This document shows positions 23,493 to 32,498 of a stretch of 34,998 nucleotides of DNA, piece by piece (the stretch's first letter is position 1; every line of letters begins with the position of its first letter). The notes under the pieces are model-generated. The model had not been told where the DNA came from. It searched no databases and was given only the letters and a program-made list of their open reading frames with translations. The position numbers were made by a program, and so were the translations under genes. The DNA comes from Teichococcus aerophilus (GTDB lineage: Bacteria > Pseudomonadota > Alphaproteobacteria > Acetobacterales > Acetobacteraceae), in assembly GCF_014490485.1 (NCBI RefSeq), contig NZ_JACTVA010000053.1:1-34998 (forward strand). The letters run 5' to 3'.

Positions 23493-24169
23493 GGTTCGGC
23501 GCGGATCATGTAGCCGGCGTTGCGCACCGTGTGGATCAGCGGCTTGTCGAAGCCCTTGTCCAGCTTCTGCCGCAGGCGGGAGACATGCACGTCGATCACG
23601 TTGGTCTGTGGGTCGAAGTGATAGTCCCACACCTTCTCCAGCAGCATGGTGCGGGTCACCACCTGGCCGGCATGGCGCATCAGGTGCTCCAGCAGCCGGA
23701 ACTCGCGCGGCTGCACGTCAATCCGCTTGCCACCGCGCGTGACGGTGCGGGAGAGCAGGTCGAGCTCCAGGTCCGCGATCTTCAGCCGGGTCGCGGGCGC
23801 ATCAACGGCCGGGCGGCGGCCCAGCGCCTCGCACCGCGCCAGCAGCTCGGCGAAGGCGAAGGGCTTGACCAGATAATCGTCGCCGCCGGCCTTCAGCCCC
23901 TTCACCCGCTCATCCACGCCGGCCAGGGCGGAGAGAAACAGGACGGGCGTGTGGTTGCCCTGCCCGCGCAGCGTCTCGACCAGGCGGACGCCGTCGATGC
24001 CGCCGGGCAGCATGCGGTCCAGCACCAGCAGGTCGAAATTCTCGCTGGCCGCCATGAACAGGCCTTCGCGGCCATTGGGCACGTGCTCGACGGTGTGGCC
24101 GGCTTCCTGCAGCCCCTTCTTCACGAAGCGGCCGACCTCGGCGTCGTCCTCCACCAGCAGGATACGCAT
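23489..24169 (-). CDS. OmpR/PhoB-family response regulator
   Basis: This 226-residue DNA-binding regulator has a receiver domain with acidic pocket EDD at 7-9, phospho-acceptor Asp51 (LLVLDRMLP) and Lys102 (YLVKPF). The C-terminal winged helix is clear: IDVQPREFRLLEHLMRHAGQ, then TRTMLLEKVWDYHFDPQTN, VIDVHVSRLRQKLD, and a terminal wing ending GYMIRAEP. The ATG at 24169 begins the canonical MRILLVEDD, with GAGGAG ten nucleotides upstream. It is the first gene of a two-gene operon with the kinase. Metal-, envelope- and antibiotic-responsive systems share this architecture, so the signal cannot be named. Confidence 0.94.
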   Translation of the reverse strand: MRILLVEDDAEVGRFVKKGLQEAGHTVEHVPNGREGLFMAASENFDLLVLDRMLPGGIDGVRLVETLRGQGNHTPVLFLSALAGVDERVKGLKAGGDDYLVKPFAFAELLARCEALGRRPAVDAPATRLKIADLELDLLSRTVTRGGKRIDVQPREFRLLEHLMRHAGQVVTRTMLLEKVWDYHFDPQTNVIDVHVSRLRQKLDKGFDKPLIHTVRNAGYMIRAEP

Positions 24170-24471
24170 GAGTGCTGAACTCCTCGGGACGCGCATGGCG
24201 CGAATAGGCGATCGGACAGGCAGGATGGCCTGTCGGTCCGGGCGGCGCCAGCCCATAGCGGGGCCGCGACCATCACGCCAGCGCTGGGGAGCGGGAGAGA
24301 GCGCGTGGGAAAAGGCTCGAGGAGGCGGGGCGGCGCTGCCCGGGGGAGAGCAGGCGCCGCCCCAGCACCATGACCGCAAGGGGAAATGCTGCGGTGCACC
24401 GCCGTGGGGGAGGGCGGTGCGATGGCTGGGACCATTCTAGGCCGGCACTTCCTGACAAAGGTTTAAGGTTG
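24170..24471. other. Upstream region of the two-component operon
   Basis: I see no gene here. There is a hairpin GCACCGCC / GGCGGTGC (24396-24420) and an inverted repeat CTGACAA / TTGTCAG (24452-24475) that runs into the stop of the neighbouring gene. The promoter of the response-regulator operon must lie here; I could not place its -35/-10. Confidence 0.4.
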
Positions 24472-24475
24472 TCAG
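24452..24475. promoter_or_regulatory. Inverted repeat CTGACAA-N10-TTGTCAG, possible operator
   Basis: There are perfect 7-bp arms around AGGTTTAAGG. The spacer side also contains AAGGTTT-AAGGTTG, a 7-bp direct repeat. It lies about 290 bp before the response-regulator start and overlaps the stop codon of the minus-strand gene at 24472. It could be a regulator site or a weak terminator. Confidence 0.3.
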
Positions 24476-24792
24476 AAGAAAGAAAAGCCCCTCTTCGGCG
24501 CACCCTGCTCGGCCCGGATGATGCGGCGGGCCCCGTCGGCGGCGAATTGCCGCCGCTCCCGCACCCCCGGCATGCTGATGCCGCGGCTGCGGCACCAGGT
24601 GAAGAATTCCTGTGGCCGCAGCGTGACGCGGATGACGCGGTAGCCCTGGCGCTCGTGGTGCAGCACGTCCTTGGCCGCGCCTTCCCGCCAATCGTCATAG
24701 GTGGCGCTCATATCCGGCATCCGGTCCCGCAGCAGGTCGAAGCTGGCGGATTCATACCAGGCGAACCCCATGATCGGCTTTTCGCGCTTCAT
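24472..24792 (-). CDS. Small conserved protein of unknown function
   Basis: This is a 106-residue soluble protein, with no signal peptide or membrane segment. Recognisable stretches are GFAWYESASFDLLRDRMPD, TYDDWREGAAKDVLHHERQG, YRVIRVTLRPQEFFTWCRSR and GISMPGVRERRQFAADGARR. The WY..A..D.L...D...TYD.W pattern followed by V.RV...P..F..WC..RG recurs in hypothetical proteins of many proteobacteria, as I recall it, without an assigned function. The ATG at 24792 has AGAGG six nucleotides ahead. It is separated from uvrB by about 130 bp on the same strand. Confidence 0.7.
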   Translation of the reverse strand: MKREKPIMGFAWYESASFDLLRDRMPDMSATYDDWREGAAKDVLHHERQGYRVIRVTLRPQEFFTWCRSRGISMPGVRERRQFAADGARRIIRAEQGAPKRGFSFF

Positions 24793-24924
24793 CGCTGGCC
24801 TCTGTCATCATCGCCGGACCCGACCGGCATCAACGGAGACGCAGGATGGCATGCGTCCCGCTGAGCATGAACAGAGAATCGTCTCTTTTTGTGTCTCTCG
24901 TCCAGAAACGAGATAAACGAGACT

Positions 24925-27132
24925 TTAACCGGCCTTGCGCCTACCGCCGCCCCGCTTCTTCTTGTCCGGCTCGTAGCCACCACCCCCCGGGCCTAGGGGC
25001 TTCGGCCGCCAGTCCTTCTTCTCGCCACGGCGCGGCTGCGCGTCCTGCATCGAGCGGCCGGCCAGGTTGGGTTCCAGACCCAGCTCCAGGCTTTCCAGCC
25101 GCTTGATCTCGTCGCGCATGCGGGCGGCGGTCTCGAACTCCAGGTCGGCGGCGGCGGTGCGCATCTTCTTCTCCAGCTCCGCGATGCTGGCGCGCAGGTC
25201 CTTGCCGACGAAATGCGCCGGCCCGTCCTCCTCCGCCCCCGTGGGCGCGATGGTGACGTAGTCCTGTTCGTAGACCGACTGCAGCACGTCGCTGATCTGG
25301 CGGATGATGGTCTGCGGCGTGATGCCGTGCGCCTCGTTCCATTCCTGCTGCTTGGCGCGGCGGCGGTCGGTCTCCTCCAGCGCGTTGCGCATGCTGTTAG
25401 TCATGCGGTCGGCATAGAGGATGACGCGGCCTTCCGCGTTACGCGCCGCGCGGCCGATGGTCTGGATCAGCGAGGTGGTGGAACGCAGGAAGCCTTCCTT
25501 GTCCGCGTCCAGGATGGTCACCAGCCGGCATTCTGGGATGTCCAGGCCCTCGCGCAGCAGGTTGATGCCGATCAGCACGTCGAACACACCCTTGCGCAGG
25601 TCGCGGATGATCTCGATCCGCTCCAGCGTATCCACGTCCGAATGCAGGTAGCGGACCTTGATGCCCGCCTCGGTCATGTACTCGGTCAGGTCCTCGGCCA
25701 TCCGCTTGGTCAGGGTGGTGACCAGGATGCGGCCGCCCTGGCCGATCACGGTGCGGCACTCCGCCATCAGGTCGTCCACCTGGCCCTCGACGGGACGGAT
25801 CTCCACCGGCGGGTCGATCAGCCCGGTGGGGCGGATCACCTGCTCGGCGAAGGTGCCGCCGGTCCGCTCCATCTCCCATGGCCCGGGCGTGGCGCTGACG
25901 AAGACGGTGTCGGGGCGGAAGCTCTCCCACTCCTCGAATTTCAGCGGCCGGTTGTCCATGCAGGAGGGCAGGCGGAAGCCGAACTCGGTCAGGATGGATT
26001 TGCGCGCGAAGTCGCCCCGGTACATGCCGCCGATCTGCGGCACGGTCACATGGCTCTCATCGACGATCAGCAGCGCATTCTCAGGCAGGTACTCGAACAG
26101 CGTCGGCGGCGGGTTGCCGGGGCCGCGGCCGGAGAGGTAGCGGGAGTAGTTCTCGATGCCTTTGCAGGACCCGGTGGTCTCCATCATCTCCAGGTCGAAG
26201 GTAGTCCTCTGCTCCAGCCGCTGCGCCTCCAGCAGCTTGCCCTCGGCGGTCAGCCGCTCCAGCGTCTGCTTCAACTCGATGCGGATGTCGCGGATCGCCT
26301 GGATCATGGTCGGGCGCGGCGTGACGTAGTGGCTGTTGGCGTAGATCGCCACGCTCTCCATCTCGCCGGCGATCTCGCCCGTCAGCGGGTCGAACTCCCG
26401 CAGCCCGTCGATCTCGTCGCCGAACAGGGAGATGCGCCAGGCGCGGTCTTCCAGGTGGGACGGCCAGATGTCCACGCTCTCGCCGCGCACGCGGAAGGTG
26501 CCGCGCTGGAAGCCGGCGTCGTTGCGGCGGTATTGCTGCTCCACCAGCGCCTTGATCAACTGGTCCCGGGCGATGCTGCCGCCCAGCTGCAGCTTCACCA
26601 CCATGTTCGAGTACAGCTCGACCGAGCCGATACCGTAGATGCAGGAGACGGAGGCGACGATGACCACGTCGTTCCGCTCCAGCAGCGCCTGCGTCGCGGA
26701 GTGGCGCATGCGGTCGATCTGCTCGTTGATCTGCGCGTCTTTTTCAATATAGGTGTCGGAGCGCGGCACATACGCTTCCGGCTGGTAGTAGTCGTAGTAG
26801 CTGACGAAATACTCGACGGCATTGTCCGGGAAGAAGGACTTCATCTCGCCATAGAGCTGCGCCGCGAGCGTCTTGTTGGGCGCCAGGATCAGCGTCGGCC
26901 GCTGCACCTTCTCGATCACCTTGGCCATGGTGAAGGTCTTGCCGGAACCGGTGACGCCCAGCAGCACCTGGTCCCGTTCCTCCTGCGTCAGGCCTCCCAC
27001 CAGCTGCTCGATGGCCGCAGGCTGGTCGCCCGCCGGCTCATAGGGGGAGACGACCTTCAGCGTGCGCGTCGCCGGCGGCGACGGACGCTTCGGCGGCACG
27101 AAGGGGGAGGTAACGGGGACGAACACATCCAT
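24925..27132 (-). CDS. uvrB: Excinuclease ABC subunit B
   Basis: UvrB (735 residues) verifies DNA damage handed over by UvrA and positions UvrC for incision. Walker A GVTGSGKT is at 59-66. The damage-probing beta-hairpin [13 protein letters not shown] starts at 111. DESH follows in [10 protein letters not shown], then the helicase motifs LREGLDIPE and QTIGRAARN. The C-terminal UVR domain ([20 protein letters not shown]) binds UvrC. The end is a Lys/Arg/Gly-rich tail. The ATG at 27132 has GGGAG eight nucleotides ahead; an ATG at 27156 lacks one. A GTTC-N7-GTTC LexA-type box lies 67-81 bp upstream, so SOS control is likely. Confidence 0.98.
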   Translation of the reverse strand: MDVFVPVTSPFVPPKRPSPPATRTLKVVSPYEPAGDQPAAIEQLVGGLTQEERDQVLLGVTGSGKTFTMAKVIEKVQRPTLILAPNKTLAAQLYGEMKSFFPDNAVEYFVSYYDYYQPEAYVPRSDTYIEKDAQINEQIDRMRHSATQALLERNDVVIVASVSCIYGIGSVELYSNMVVKLQLGGSIARDQLIKALVEQQYRRNDAGFQRGTFRVRGESVDIWPSHLEDRAWRISLFGDEIDGLREFDPLTGEIAGEMESVAIYANSHYVTPRPTMIQAIRDIRIELKQTLERLTAEGKLLEAQRLEQRTTFDLEMMETTGSCKGIENYSRYLSGRGPGNPPPTLFEYLPENALLIVDESHVTVPQIGGMYRGDFARKSILTEFGFRLPSCMDNRPLKFEEWESFRPDTVFVSATPGPWEMERTGGTFAEQVIRPTGLIDPPVEIRPVEGQVDDLMAECRTVIGQGGRILVTTLTKRMAEDLTEYMTEAGIKVRYLHSDVDTLERIEIIRDLRKGVFDVLIGINLLREGLDIPECRLVTILDADKEGFLRSTTSLIQTIGRAARNAEGRVILYADRMTNSMRNALEETDRRRAKQQEWNEAHGITPQTIIRQISDVLQSVYEQDYVTIAPTGAEEDGPAHFVGKDLRASIAELEKKMRTAAADLEFETAARMRDEIKRLESLELGLEPNLAGRSMQDAQPRRGEKKDWRPKPLGPGGGGYEPDKKKRGGGRRKAG

Positions 27133-27194
27133 GGCAGCAGCTCCCGGCAAGGGCATCGCGCCAATGTGGGGTCGGGGCGGGGCGAACGCTAGGA

Positions 27195-28109
27195 CTACGA
27201 ACGATTCGTGAACGCGGACTCCGGCCCAAATTCACTGGCGACCCAGTCGATGAAGCTGCGCAGCTTGGCGGTGGGCCGCCGGTCGGCGGGAAACAGCAGG
27301 TGCATGGGGCGGGCGGGTGGCGTGTAGCCCGGCAGCAACGGCACCAGCAGGCCCTGCTGCAGCGGCGCGCGCAACATCGCCTCGGCACCCAGGATGATGC
27401 CGAAGCCGGCCAGGGCGGCGTTCAGCAGCGCCTTGCTGTCATTGGCCTGGAAGCGCCCGCCGATCGCCACCGCATGCTCCACCCCGTCGCGGCTGAAGCG
27501 CCATTCACGCGCGACCGGCGAGCGCCATTCGCTGAAGCCGAGACACTCATGGCCGCGCAGGTCCTGCGGCGTCGCCGGCGTGCCATGCGCCGCCAGATAG
27601 GCCGGCGCGGCGCAGGCCAGCAGGCGGTAGGGCGCCAGCGGGCGCGCCGCGAGGGTGGAGTCGCGCAGTGCCCCCAGGCGGATCACCGCCTCGAAGCCCT
27701 CCTCCACCAGATCGACCATGCGGTCCGACAGCGACAGCTCCACCTCCACCGCCGGATGTGCCGTCAGGTAGCGCGCCAGCATCGGGGCCAGGCAGTGCGC
27801 GCCGAAGGTGACCGGCGCGTTCACCCGCAGCCGCCCTCGCGGCGCGGCGCGCAGGTCCTGCGCCAGCGCGTCGGCGGCCGCCGCCTCGGCCAGCACGCTG
27901 CGGCACCGCTCGCAATAGGCGCGGCCGAACTCGGTCAGGCTCTGGCGGCGCGTGGTGCGGGTCAGCAGGCGGCTGCCCAGCCGGTCCTCCAGGAAGCGCA
28001 CATGCTTGCCGACCATCTGCGGCGACATCCGCAACGCCGTGGCGGTGGCAGCGAAGGAGCCGGTGTCGGCCGCCTTCACGAAGACGGCCATGCTGGTCAG
28101 GCGGTCCAT
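27195..28109 (-). CDS. LysR-family transcriptional regulator
   Basis: This is a 304-residue LTTR. The N-terminal winged helix is [55 protein letters not shown], as in the AaeR/DsdC-like group. The effector domain starts near [20 protein letters not shown]. The start at 28109 gives the standard length. It is divergent from an NADP-binding oxidoreductase across about 100 bp, so that gene is its likely target. The last bases of the gene overlap a LexA-type box belonging to uvrB. The effector is unknown. Confidence 0.93.
   Translation of the reverse strand: MDRLTSMAVFVKAADTGSFAATATALRMSPQMVGKHVRFLEDRLGSRLLTRTTRRQSLTEFGRAYCERCRSVLAEAAAADALAQDLRAAPRGRLRVNAPVTFGAHCLAPMLARYLTAHPAVEVELSLSDRMVDLVEEGFEAVIRLGALRDSTLAARPLAPYRLLACAAPAYLAAHGTPATPQDLRGHECLGFSEWRSPVAREWRFSRDGVEHAVAIGGRFQANDSKALLNAALAGFGIILGAEAMLRAPLQQGLLVPLLPGYTPPARPMHLLFPADRRPTAKLRSFIDWVASEFGPESAFTNRS
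27199..27213 (-). promoter_or_regulatory. LexA (SOS) box, GTTC-N7-GTTC, ahead of uvrB
   Basis: On the minus strand it reads GTTC ACGAATC GTTC, an exact match to the direct-repeat LexA operator known from alphaproteobacteria. It lies 67-81 bp before the uvrB ATG and overlaps the 3' end of the LysR gene. A third half-site (GTTC) lies at 27184-27187. Confidence 0.75.
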
Positions 28110-28156
28110 CCGATTGCATCCATCTGGTTTCGGGAGTTCGCCCGGGATGCCGCATT

Positions 28157-28176
28157 ATCGCCAGCCGATGGGCGAT
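28157..28176. promoter_or_regulatory. Inverted repeat in the LysR/oxidoreductase intergenic region
   Basis: ATCGCC and GGCGAT flank the 8-nt AGCCGATG, 38-57 bp before the oxidoreductase ATG. Its position suits a LysR binding site, although the classical T-N11-A core is not obvious. Confidence 0.35.
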
Positions 28177-28213
28177 GCACAGTCCGCCGCGACAGCCAAC
28201 AGGAGAACGTGGC

Positions 28214-28882
28214 ATGCGGATCGGAATCATCGGCGCGGGATATATCGGCCAGGGCATCGCCCGACTGGCCCTGCGGGCGGGGGACGAAGTGATGATCGGC
28301 AATTCGCGCGGGCCGGAGACGCTGTTCAGCGTGGCGACGAGCCTGGGGTGCCTGGCTGGCACGGCAGAGCAGGTGGCGGCGTTTGGTGGCGTGGTGCTGG
28401 TCGCGGTGCCCTTCCGTAACATCGGCGCACTGCCAGCGGCCGCCCTGGCGGGCAAGGTCGTGCTCGACCCCAACAACTATTACCCGCAGCGGGACGGGCA
28501 GATCGCGGCGCTGGACGAGCGCGCCACGACCACCAGCCAAATGCTGGCCGGGGCGCTGCCGGGTGCCCGGGTGGTGAAGGCCTTCAACGCCATTCTGGCG
28601 GAGGACCTCGGCACGGACGGGCGCCCCGCCGGCACGCCCGGGCGGCGCGCCCTGCCGATCGCGGGCGACGACGCCAGGGCCAAGGCGCAGGTGGCCGCGC
28701 TGCAGGACCGCTACGGCTTCGACGTCGTCGATGCCGGCGGGCTGGCCGAAAGCTGGCGGTTCGAGCGTGCCAAGCCGGCCTATTGCCGGCGGCTGGACAG
28801 CACGGCCCTACGCGCCGCGCTGGCGGCGGCGGAGCGCGACGTGGAACTGCCGCACCACTCCTGGCACGCGGACGATCGCTGA
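28214..28882 (+). CDS. NADP-binding oxidoreductase (F420:NADP reductase-like fold)
   Basis: This is a 222-residue protein with an N-terminal Rossmann fold. GAGYIG at 7-12 is the dinucleotide loop, and IGNSRGPETL after the second strand is a typical NADP 2'-phosphate pocket. VVLVAVPF and KVVLDPNNYYPQRDG follow, as in the coenzyme F420-dependent NADP reductase / NADPH-binding family (pfam F420_oxidored). Most bacterial members act without F420 on unknown substrates. AGGAG eight nucleotides ahead sets the ATG at 28214; an upstream ATG at 28175 would add 13 unrelated residues. It is likely controlled by the divergent LysR protein. The substrate is unknown. Confidence 0.85.
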   Translation: MRIGIIGAGYIGQGIARLALRAGDEVMIGNSRGPETLFSVATSLGCLAGTAEQVAAFGGVVLVAVPFRNIGALPAAALAGKVVLDPNNYYPQRDGQIAALDERATTTSQMLAGALPGARVVKAFNAILAEDLGTDGRPAGTPGRRALPIAGDDARAKAQVAALQDRYGFDVVDAGGLAESWRFERAKPAYCRRLDSTALRAALAAAERDVELPHHSWHADDR

Positions 28883-28904
28883 GGCGTAGCGGCCGGCGGC
28901 GGCG

Positions 28905-30170
28905 TCAGGCCGCCGCCACCTCGCGCAGCGTCACGCCCAGGGCCGCCAGGTCGCGCCAGTATTCCGGGTAGGTCTTGGCCACGCAGCCCGGGTCCAAGAT
29001 GGTCACGCCCGGCACCAGCAGGCCGGCCAGGGCCATGCTCATGGCGATGCGGTGGTCGGCGTAGGTGGTGATGTGCGCGGGGCGGAAGTGTTCGCGCGGC
29101 TGCGGTGTCACCACCAGGTCGTCGCCGTCCTCGACGGCCAGGCCGGGGGCGAGGCGGGCGAGCTCGGTGGCCATGGCGGCCACGCGGTCGCATTCCTTCA
29201 CCCGCAGGTTGGCAATGCCGGTGAAGCGCACGGGGGTGGCGTTGAAGGCCGCCATCGCCGCCAGCGTCGGCACCGCATCCTGCATCTGGGAACCATCAAT
29301 CTCGGCCGGCAGGTGCGGGAAAGCGGCGATCAGCGCGTGGGCCTTGGCGTCGGGCTGGGTGAAGGCCTGGGCGGGGGTGCCAATGTCGATGGCGCCGCCG
29401 GTCAGGACTTCGGCCGCCCAGAGATAGGTGGCGGCGGAGGCATCCGGCTCGATATGGAAGTCCGCCGCGCGATAGCCGGTGGGCTGCACGATCCAGGTGG
29501 CGGCGTCCGGCTGTTCCACCGTGGCGCCGAAGGCGCGCATGGCGGCCAGCGTCAGGTCGATATAGCCGCGCGCGCCGATGGCATCCCCGGCGAGCGAGAT
29601 GCGCACCGGGTGGCGGCCACCCGCCGCCAGCATCAGCACGGCGGAGACATACTGGCTGGAGAGGCCGGCATCGATGGTGACGGCCTGGCCCGGGAAGCCG
29701 CCCTGGCCACGCACGGTCACCGGCGGGCAGCCGGTGGGGGCCTCCACTGCGATGCCCAGGCTGGCCAGTGCCGCGACCAGGGGCGCGATCGGCCGCTTCT
29801 GCATATGCGCGTCGCCGGTGATGACTACGGGGCCATCGGCCAGCGCGGCGGCGGCGGTCAGGAAGCGTGTGGCGGTGCCGGCATTGCCCAGGAACAGCGG
29901 CGTGGCGGGGGCGCGCAGCCGGCCCTCGCTGGTCACGGTGAAGCTGGTGGCGTCCGGCTCCTCCACCGTCACGCCCATCTGGCGCAGGGCTTCGGCCATG
30001 TAGCGGGTGTCGTCGCTCTTCAGCGCGCCGGTCAGGCGGCTGGTGCCGCGCGCCAGCGCCGCCAGCAGCAGCGCCCGGTTGGTGATGGATTTCGACCCCG
30101 GCGGCGCCACGTGCCCGCGCAGCGGCCGCCCGGGCGGCGTGATGGTCAGGGCGCTGGCCGTGGTGGTCAT
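28905..30170 (-). CDS. aroA: EPSP synthase (3-phosphoshikimate 1-carboxyvinyltransferase)
   Basis: This 421-residue enzyme joins shikimate-3-phosphate and PEP in aromatic amino-acid synthesis. Key motifs are PPGSKSITNRALLLAALARG near 23-42, LKSDDTRYM, LGNAGTATRFL at 94-104, HMQKRPI, DASAATYLWA, VKECDRVAAM and DHRIAMSMALAGL. The residue after the conserved Arg of the NAGTAxR motif is Phe103, where E. coli AroA has Pro101. Phe here, together with a VKECxR block, resembles the EPSPS domain of fungal AROM proteins as I recall it. The ATG at 30170 overlaps the fpr stop as ATGA, giving strong coupling. An upstream start would lie inside fpr. Confidence 0.95.
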   Translation of the reverse strand: MTTTASALTITPPGRPLRGHVAPPGSKSITNRALLLAALARGTSRLTGALKSDDTRYMAEALRQMGVTVEEPDATSFTVTSEGRLRAPATPLFLGNAGTATRFLTAAAALADGPVVITGDAHMQKRPIAPLVAALASLGIAVEAPTGCPPVTVRGQGGFPGQAVTIDAGLSSQYVSAVLMLAAGGRHPVRISLAGDAIGARGYIDLTLAAMRAFGATVEQPDAATWIVQPTGYRAADFHIEPDASAATYLWAAEVLTGGAIDIGTPAQAFTQPDAKAHALIAAFPHLPAEIDGSQMQDAVPTLAAMAAFNATPVRFTGIANLRVKECDRVAAMATELARLAPGLAVEDGDDLVVTPQPREHFRPAHITTYADHRIAMSMALAGLLVPGVTILDPGCVAKTYPEYWRDLAALGVTLREVAAA

Positions 30171-30976
30171 TTCTCGACGAAGGCCTTCTCGATGACGTAG
30201 TGGCCGGGGCGGCTGTTGGCGCCTTCCTCGAAGCCCATGCCTTCCAGCAGGGCCTTGGTCTCCGCCAGCATCTCCGGGCTGCCGCACAGCATGATGCGGT
30301 CATCTTCCGGGTTGAAGGCGGGCAGGCCGAGATCGGCGAACAGCTTGCCGCTGCGGATCAGATCGGTCACCCGGCCGGTGTTGCGGAAGGCCTCGCGCGT
30401 CACGGTGGGGTAGTAGAGCAGCTTGGGGGCGACGATCTCGCCCAGCAGCTCGTCCGCCGGCAGCTCGCGCTCGATATAGTCACTATAGGCCAGCTCCTTT
30501 ACCTCACGCACGCCGTGCAGCAGCACGATGCGCTCGAACCGGTCGTACACGTCCGGCTCGCGGATCAGGGACATGAAGGGCGCCAGGCCGGTGCCGGTGC
30601 CGTACAGCCACAGCGTCTTGCCCGGCAGCAGCGCGTCCGGCACCAGCGTGCCGACGGCCTTCTTGCCGACCAGGATCTCGTCGCCCGGGCGGATATGCTG
30701 CAGCCGGCTGGTCAGCGGCCCATCCGGCACCTTGATGGAGAGGAACTCCAGGTGCTCGTCATACGGCGCGGAGGCGACGGAATAGGCGCGCACCAGCGGC
30801 TTGCCCTCCACCACCAGCCCGATCATCACGAACTGGCCTGCGGTGAAGCGCAGGCCGGGCTGCCGCGTGCAGCGGAAGCTGAACAGGCGGTCGGTCCAGT
30901 GATGCACCTGTTCCACCGTCTCGGTGAAATAGGCGGGGTGGGCGGCCTTCAGTGGCGGGCGGGTCTCGGCGTTCAT
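30167..30976 (-). CDS. fpr: Ferredoxin(flavodoxin)--NADP+ reductase
   Basis: This 269-residue flavoenzyme moves electrons between NADPH and ferredoxin or flavodoxin. The FAD site RAYSVAS is at 63-69 with GPLTSRLQHI after it. The NADP site GTGTGLAPFMSLIRE runs from 126, followed by LLHGVREVKELAY. The C-terminus AFVEK, rather than a terminal aromatic, is that of the bacterial Azotobacter/Rhodobacter-type reductases. The ATG at 30976 is the family start; its ribosome-binding site is weak. The gene overlaps aroA by four bases. The pairing with aroA has no evident metabolic logic. Confidence 0.94.
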   Translation of the reverse strand: MNAETRPPLKAAHPAYFTETVEQVHHWTDRLFSFRCTRQPGLRFTAGQFVMIGLVVEGKPLVRAYSVASAPYDEHLEFLSIKVPDGPLTSRLQHIRPGDEILVGKKAVGTLVPDALLPGKTLWLYGTGTGLAPFMSLIREPDVYDRFERIVLLHGVREVKELAYSDYIERELPADELLGEIVAPKLLYYPTVTREAFRNTGRVTDLIRSGKLFADLGLPAFNPEDDRIMLCGSPEMLAETKALLEGMGFEEGANSRPGHYVIEKAFVEK

Positions 30977-31121
30977 GGGCTGCAAGTGGTCTTCTTCAAC
31001 GTGCCGGGCAAGTCTGGTGACATGGGCCAGGGCCAAAGTCTGAGCCAGGGTGAGACAGGCATGGAGCCGGGGCATGGCATGGCTTGCAAGCGGCCGCGGT
31101 TGCGGTGAGCATCCGCCTATC

Positions 31122-31844
31122 ATGAGCACGACCACCGACGCCACCCCGCAAGCCGCCCCCCCCGTAGGCCCGGAGGTCGACCCGACCCCGCGCCCGCTGC
31201 CCGCCCGCATCCCCCACCGGGGCGCGAGCGTGACGCTGGAGCCGCTGGGCGTCCGCCATGCGGAAGAGCTGTGGCAGTCCATGCAGGCCGATGGGCCGAA
31301 TGGCAGCAGCGAGGATAGCTGGGCCTATCTGGGCTACGGCCCCTTCGCCGATTTTGCGACCTTCCGCCGCTTCATCGGCGGTTTCGCCACCACGCATGAC
31401 CCGATCGCCTGGGCGGTGCGGCCACATATCTCCGGCATCGCCTCCGGCTGGCTGACGCTGATGGAGATCCAGCCCGCCAATGCGGCGATCGAGCTGGGCA
31501 ATATCTGGTTCGCGCCACGCATGCAGCGTACCCGCGCCACCACCGAGGCGATGTTCCTGCTGATGCGGCATGCGATGGACGAGCTCGGCTACCGCCGCCT
31601 GGTGTGGAAGTGCAACGCGCTCAACGCCCCCTCCCGCCGTGCCGCCGCGCGGCTGGGCTTCACCTATGAGGGCGAGCACCGGGCACATCTGGTGGTGAAG
31701 GGCCGGCGGCGGGACACCGCCTGGTACTCCATCCTGGACGATGAATGGCCGACGCGGCGGGATGCCATTTTGGCCTGGCTGGACGATGCCAATTTCGACC
31801 ATCGCGGCGTCGCGCGGCGCAGCCTGAATGTTGCCGGAATATAA
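31122..31844 (+). CDS. GNAT-family acetyltransferase (RimJ/RimL-like)
   Basis: This is a 240-residue protein. It opens with a Pro-rich lead, then a RimL-type acetyltransferase body: VTLEPLGVRHAEELWQSMQA, AWAVRPHISGIASGWLTLME, AIELGNIWFAPRMQRTRATT (acetyl-CoA binding region) and YRRLVWKCNALNAPSRRAAA with RLGFTYEG, the classical family end. The ATG at 31122 lacks a good ribosome-binding site but precedes the conserved body by the right distance. Members acetylate ribosomal protein N-termini, aminoglycosides or small metabolites. I cannot assign the substrate. The gene is divergent from fpr. Confidence 0.88.
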   Translation: MSTTTDATPQAAPPVGPEVDPTPRPLPARIPHRGASVTLEPLGVRHAEELWQSMQADGPNGSSEDSWAYLGYGPFADFATFRRFIGGFATTHDPIAWAVRPHISGIASGWLTLMEIQPANAAIELGNIWFAPRMQRTRATTEAMFLLMRHAMDELGYRRLVWKCNALNAPSRRAAARLGFTYEGEHRAHLVVKGRRRDTAWYSILDDEWPTRRDAILAWLDDANFDHRGVARRSLNVAGI

Positions 31845-31912
31845 CCCGGATTTAATTTGGCTGCTTGAATTCACCCGGGCATAACATGGCGCTTCCGCAA
31901 GGAGCATGCGCC

Positions 31913-32482
31913 ATGCCCGATACCCCGCCGCCCTACGCCGCCTTCGAAGGCGCGCGCCTGCTGGCCATCGGCGAACTGCCGCAGGTCGCCCTGCGCGCCA
32001 AGGAGGCGCTGGACCGTGGCTCCAGCGCCCCCGTCCTAGTCTTCGACAACCAGACCAGCCAGCAGGTGGAGGTCGATTTCCGCGGCCAGCCGGGCGATGT
32101 GCTGGAGCGCCTGGCCCCGCCGCCGCGCCGCCCCGGCCGCCCCAAGCTGGGCGTCGTCGCCCGGGAAGTGACGCTGCTGCCCCGCCACTGGGAATGGCTG
32201 GCCCAGCAGCCGGGCGGTGCCTCCGTCGCGCTGCGCAAGCTGGTGGAGGAGGCGCGCCGCAGCCACTCCGGCACCGATCGCCGCCGGACCGCCCAGGAAA
32301 CCTGCTACCGCTTCATGCACACCATGGCCGGGGACCGCCCGGGCTTCGAGGACGCCGTCCGCGCCCTCTACGCCGCCGACCGCAACCGCTTCGAAACCCT
32401 GGCCCGCGCCTGGCCCGGCGATATCGGCGAACACGCCTGCCGGCTGGCCCTGGCAGTGTGGGACGCCGTGCCGGCTGAGTGA
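31913..32482 (+). CDS. DUF2239 family protein
   Basis: This is a 189-residue cytoplasmic protein. It has PVLVFDNQTSQQVEVDFRG, then RRPGRPKLGVVAREVTLLPR and HWEWLAQQPGGASVALRKLV, which define DUF2239. A second part has TCYRFMHTMAGDRPGFEDAV, RALYAADRNRFETLARAWPG and DIGEHACRLA. The RPGRPKLGV...LPRHWEWL core resembles a small DNA-binding motif and could point to a regulator, but the function is unknown. AAGGAG eight nucleotides ahead fixes the ATG at 31913. Composite repeat element B starts 17 bp after the stop. Confidence 0.88.
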   Translation: MPDTPPPYAAFEGARLLAIGELPQVALRAKEALDRGSSAPVLVFDNQTSQQVEVDFRGQPGDVLERLAPPPRRPGRPKLGVVAREVTLLPRHWEWLAQQPGGASVALRKLVEEARRSHSGTDRRRTAQETCYRFMHTMAGDRPGFEDAVRALYAADRNRFETLARAWPGDIGEHACRLALAVWDAVPAE

Positions 32483-32498
32483 GGGAAAGGGAAGGAGA

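Noticed and set aside
25213-27192. 659-codon plus-strand open frame opposite uvrB
   Set aside because: uvrB is certain on the other strand. The frame has no recognisable domain and no ribosome-binding site.
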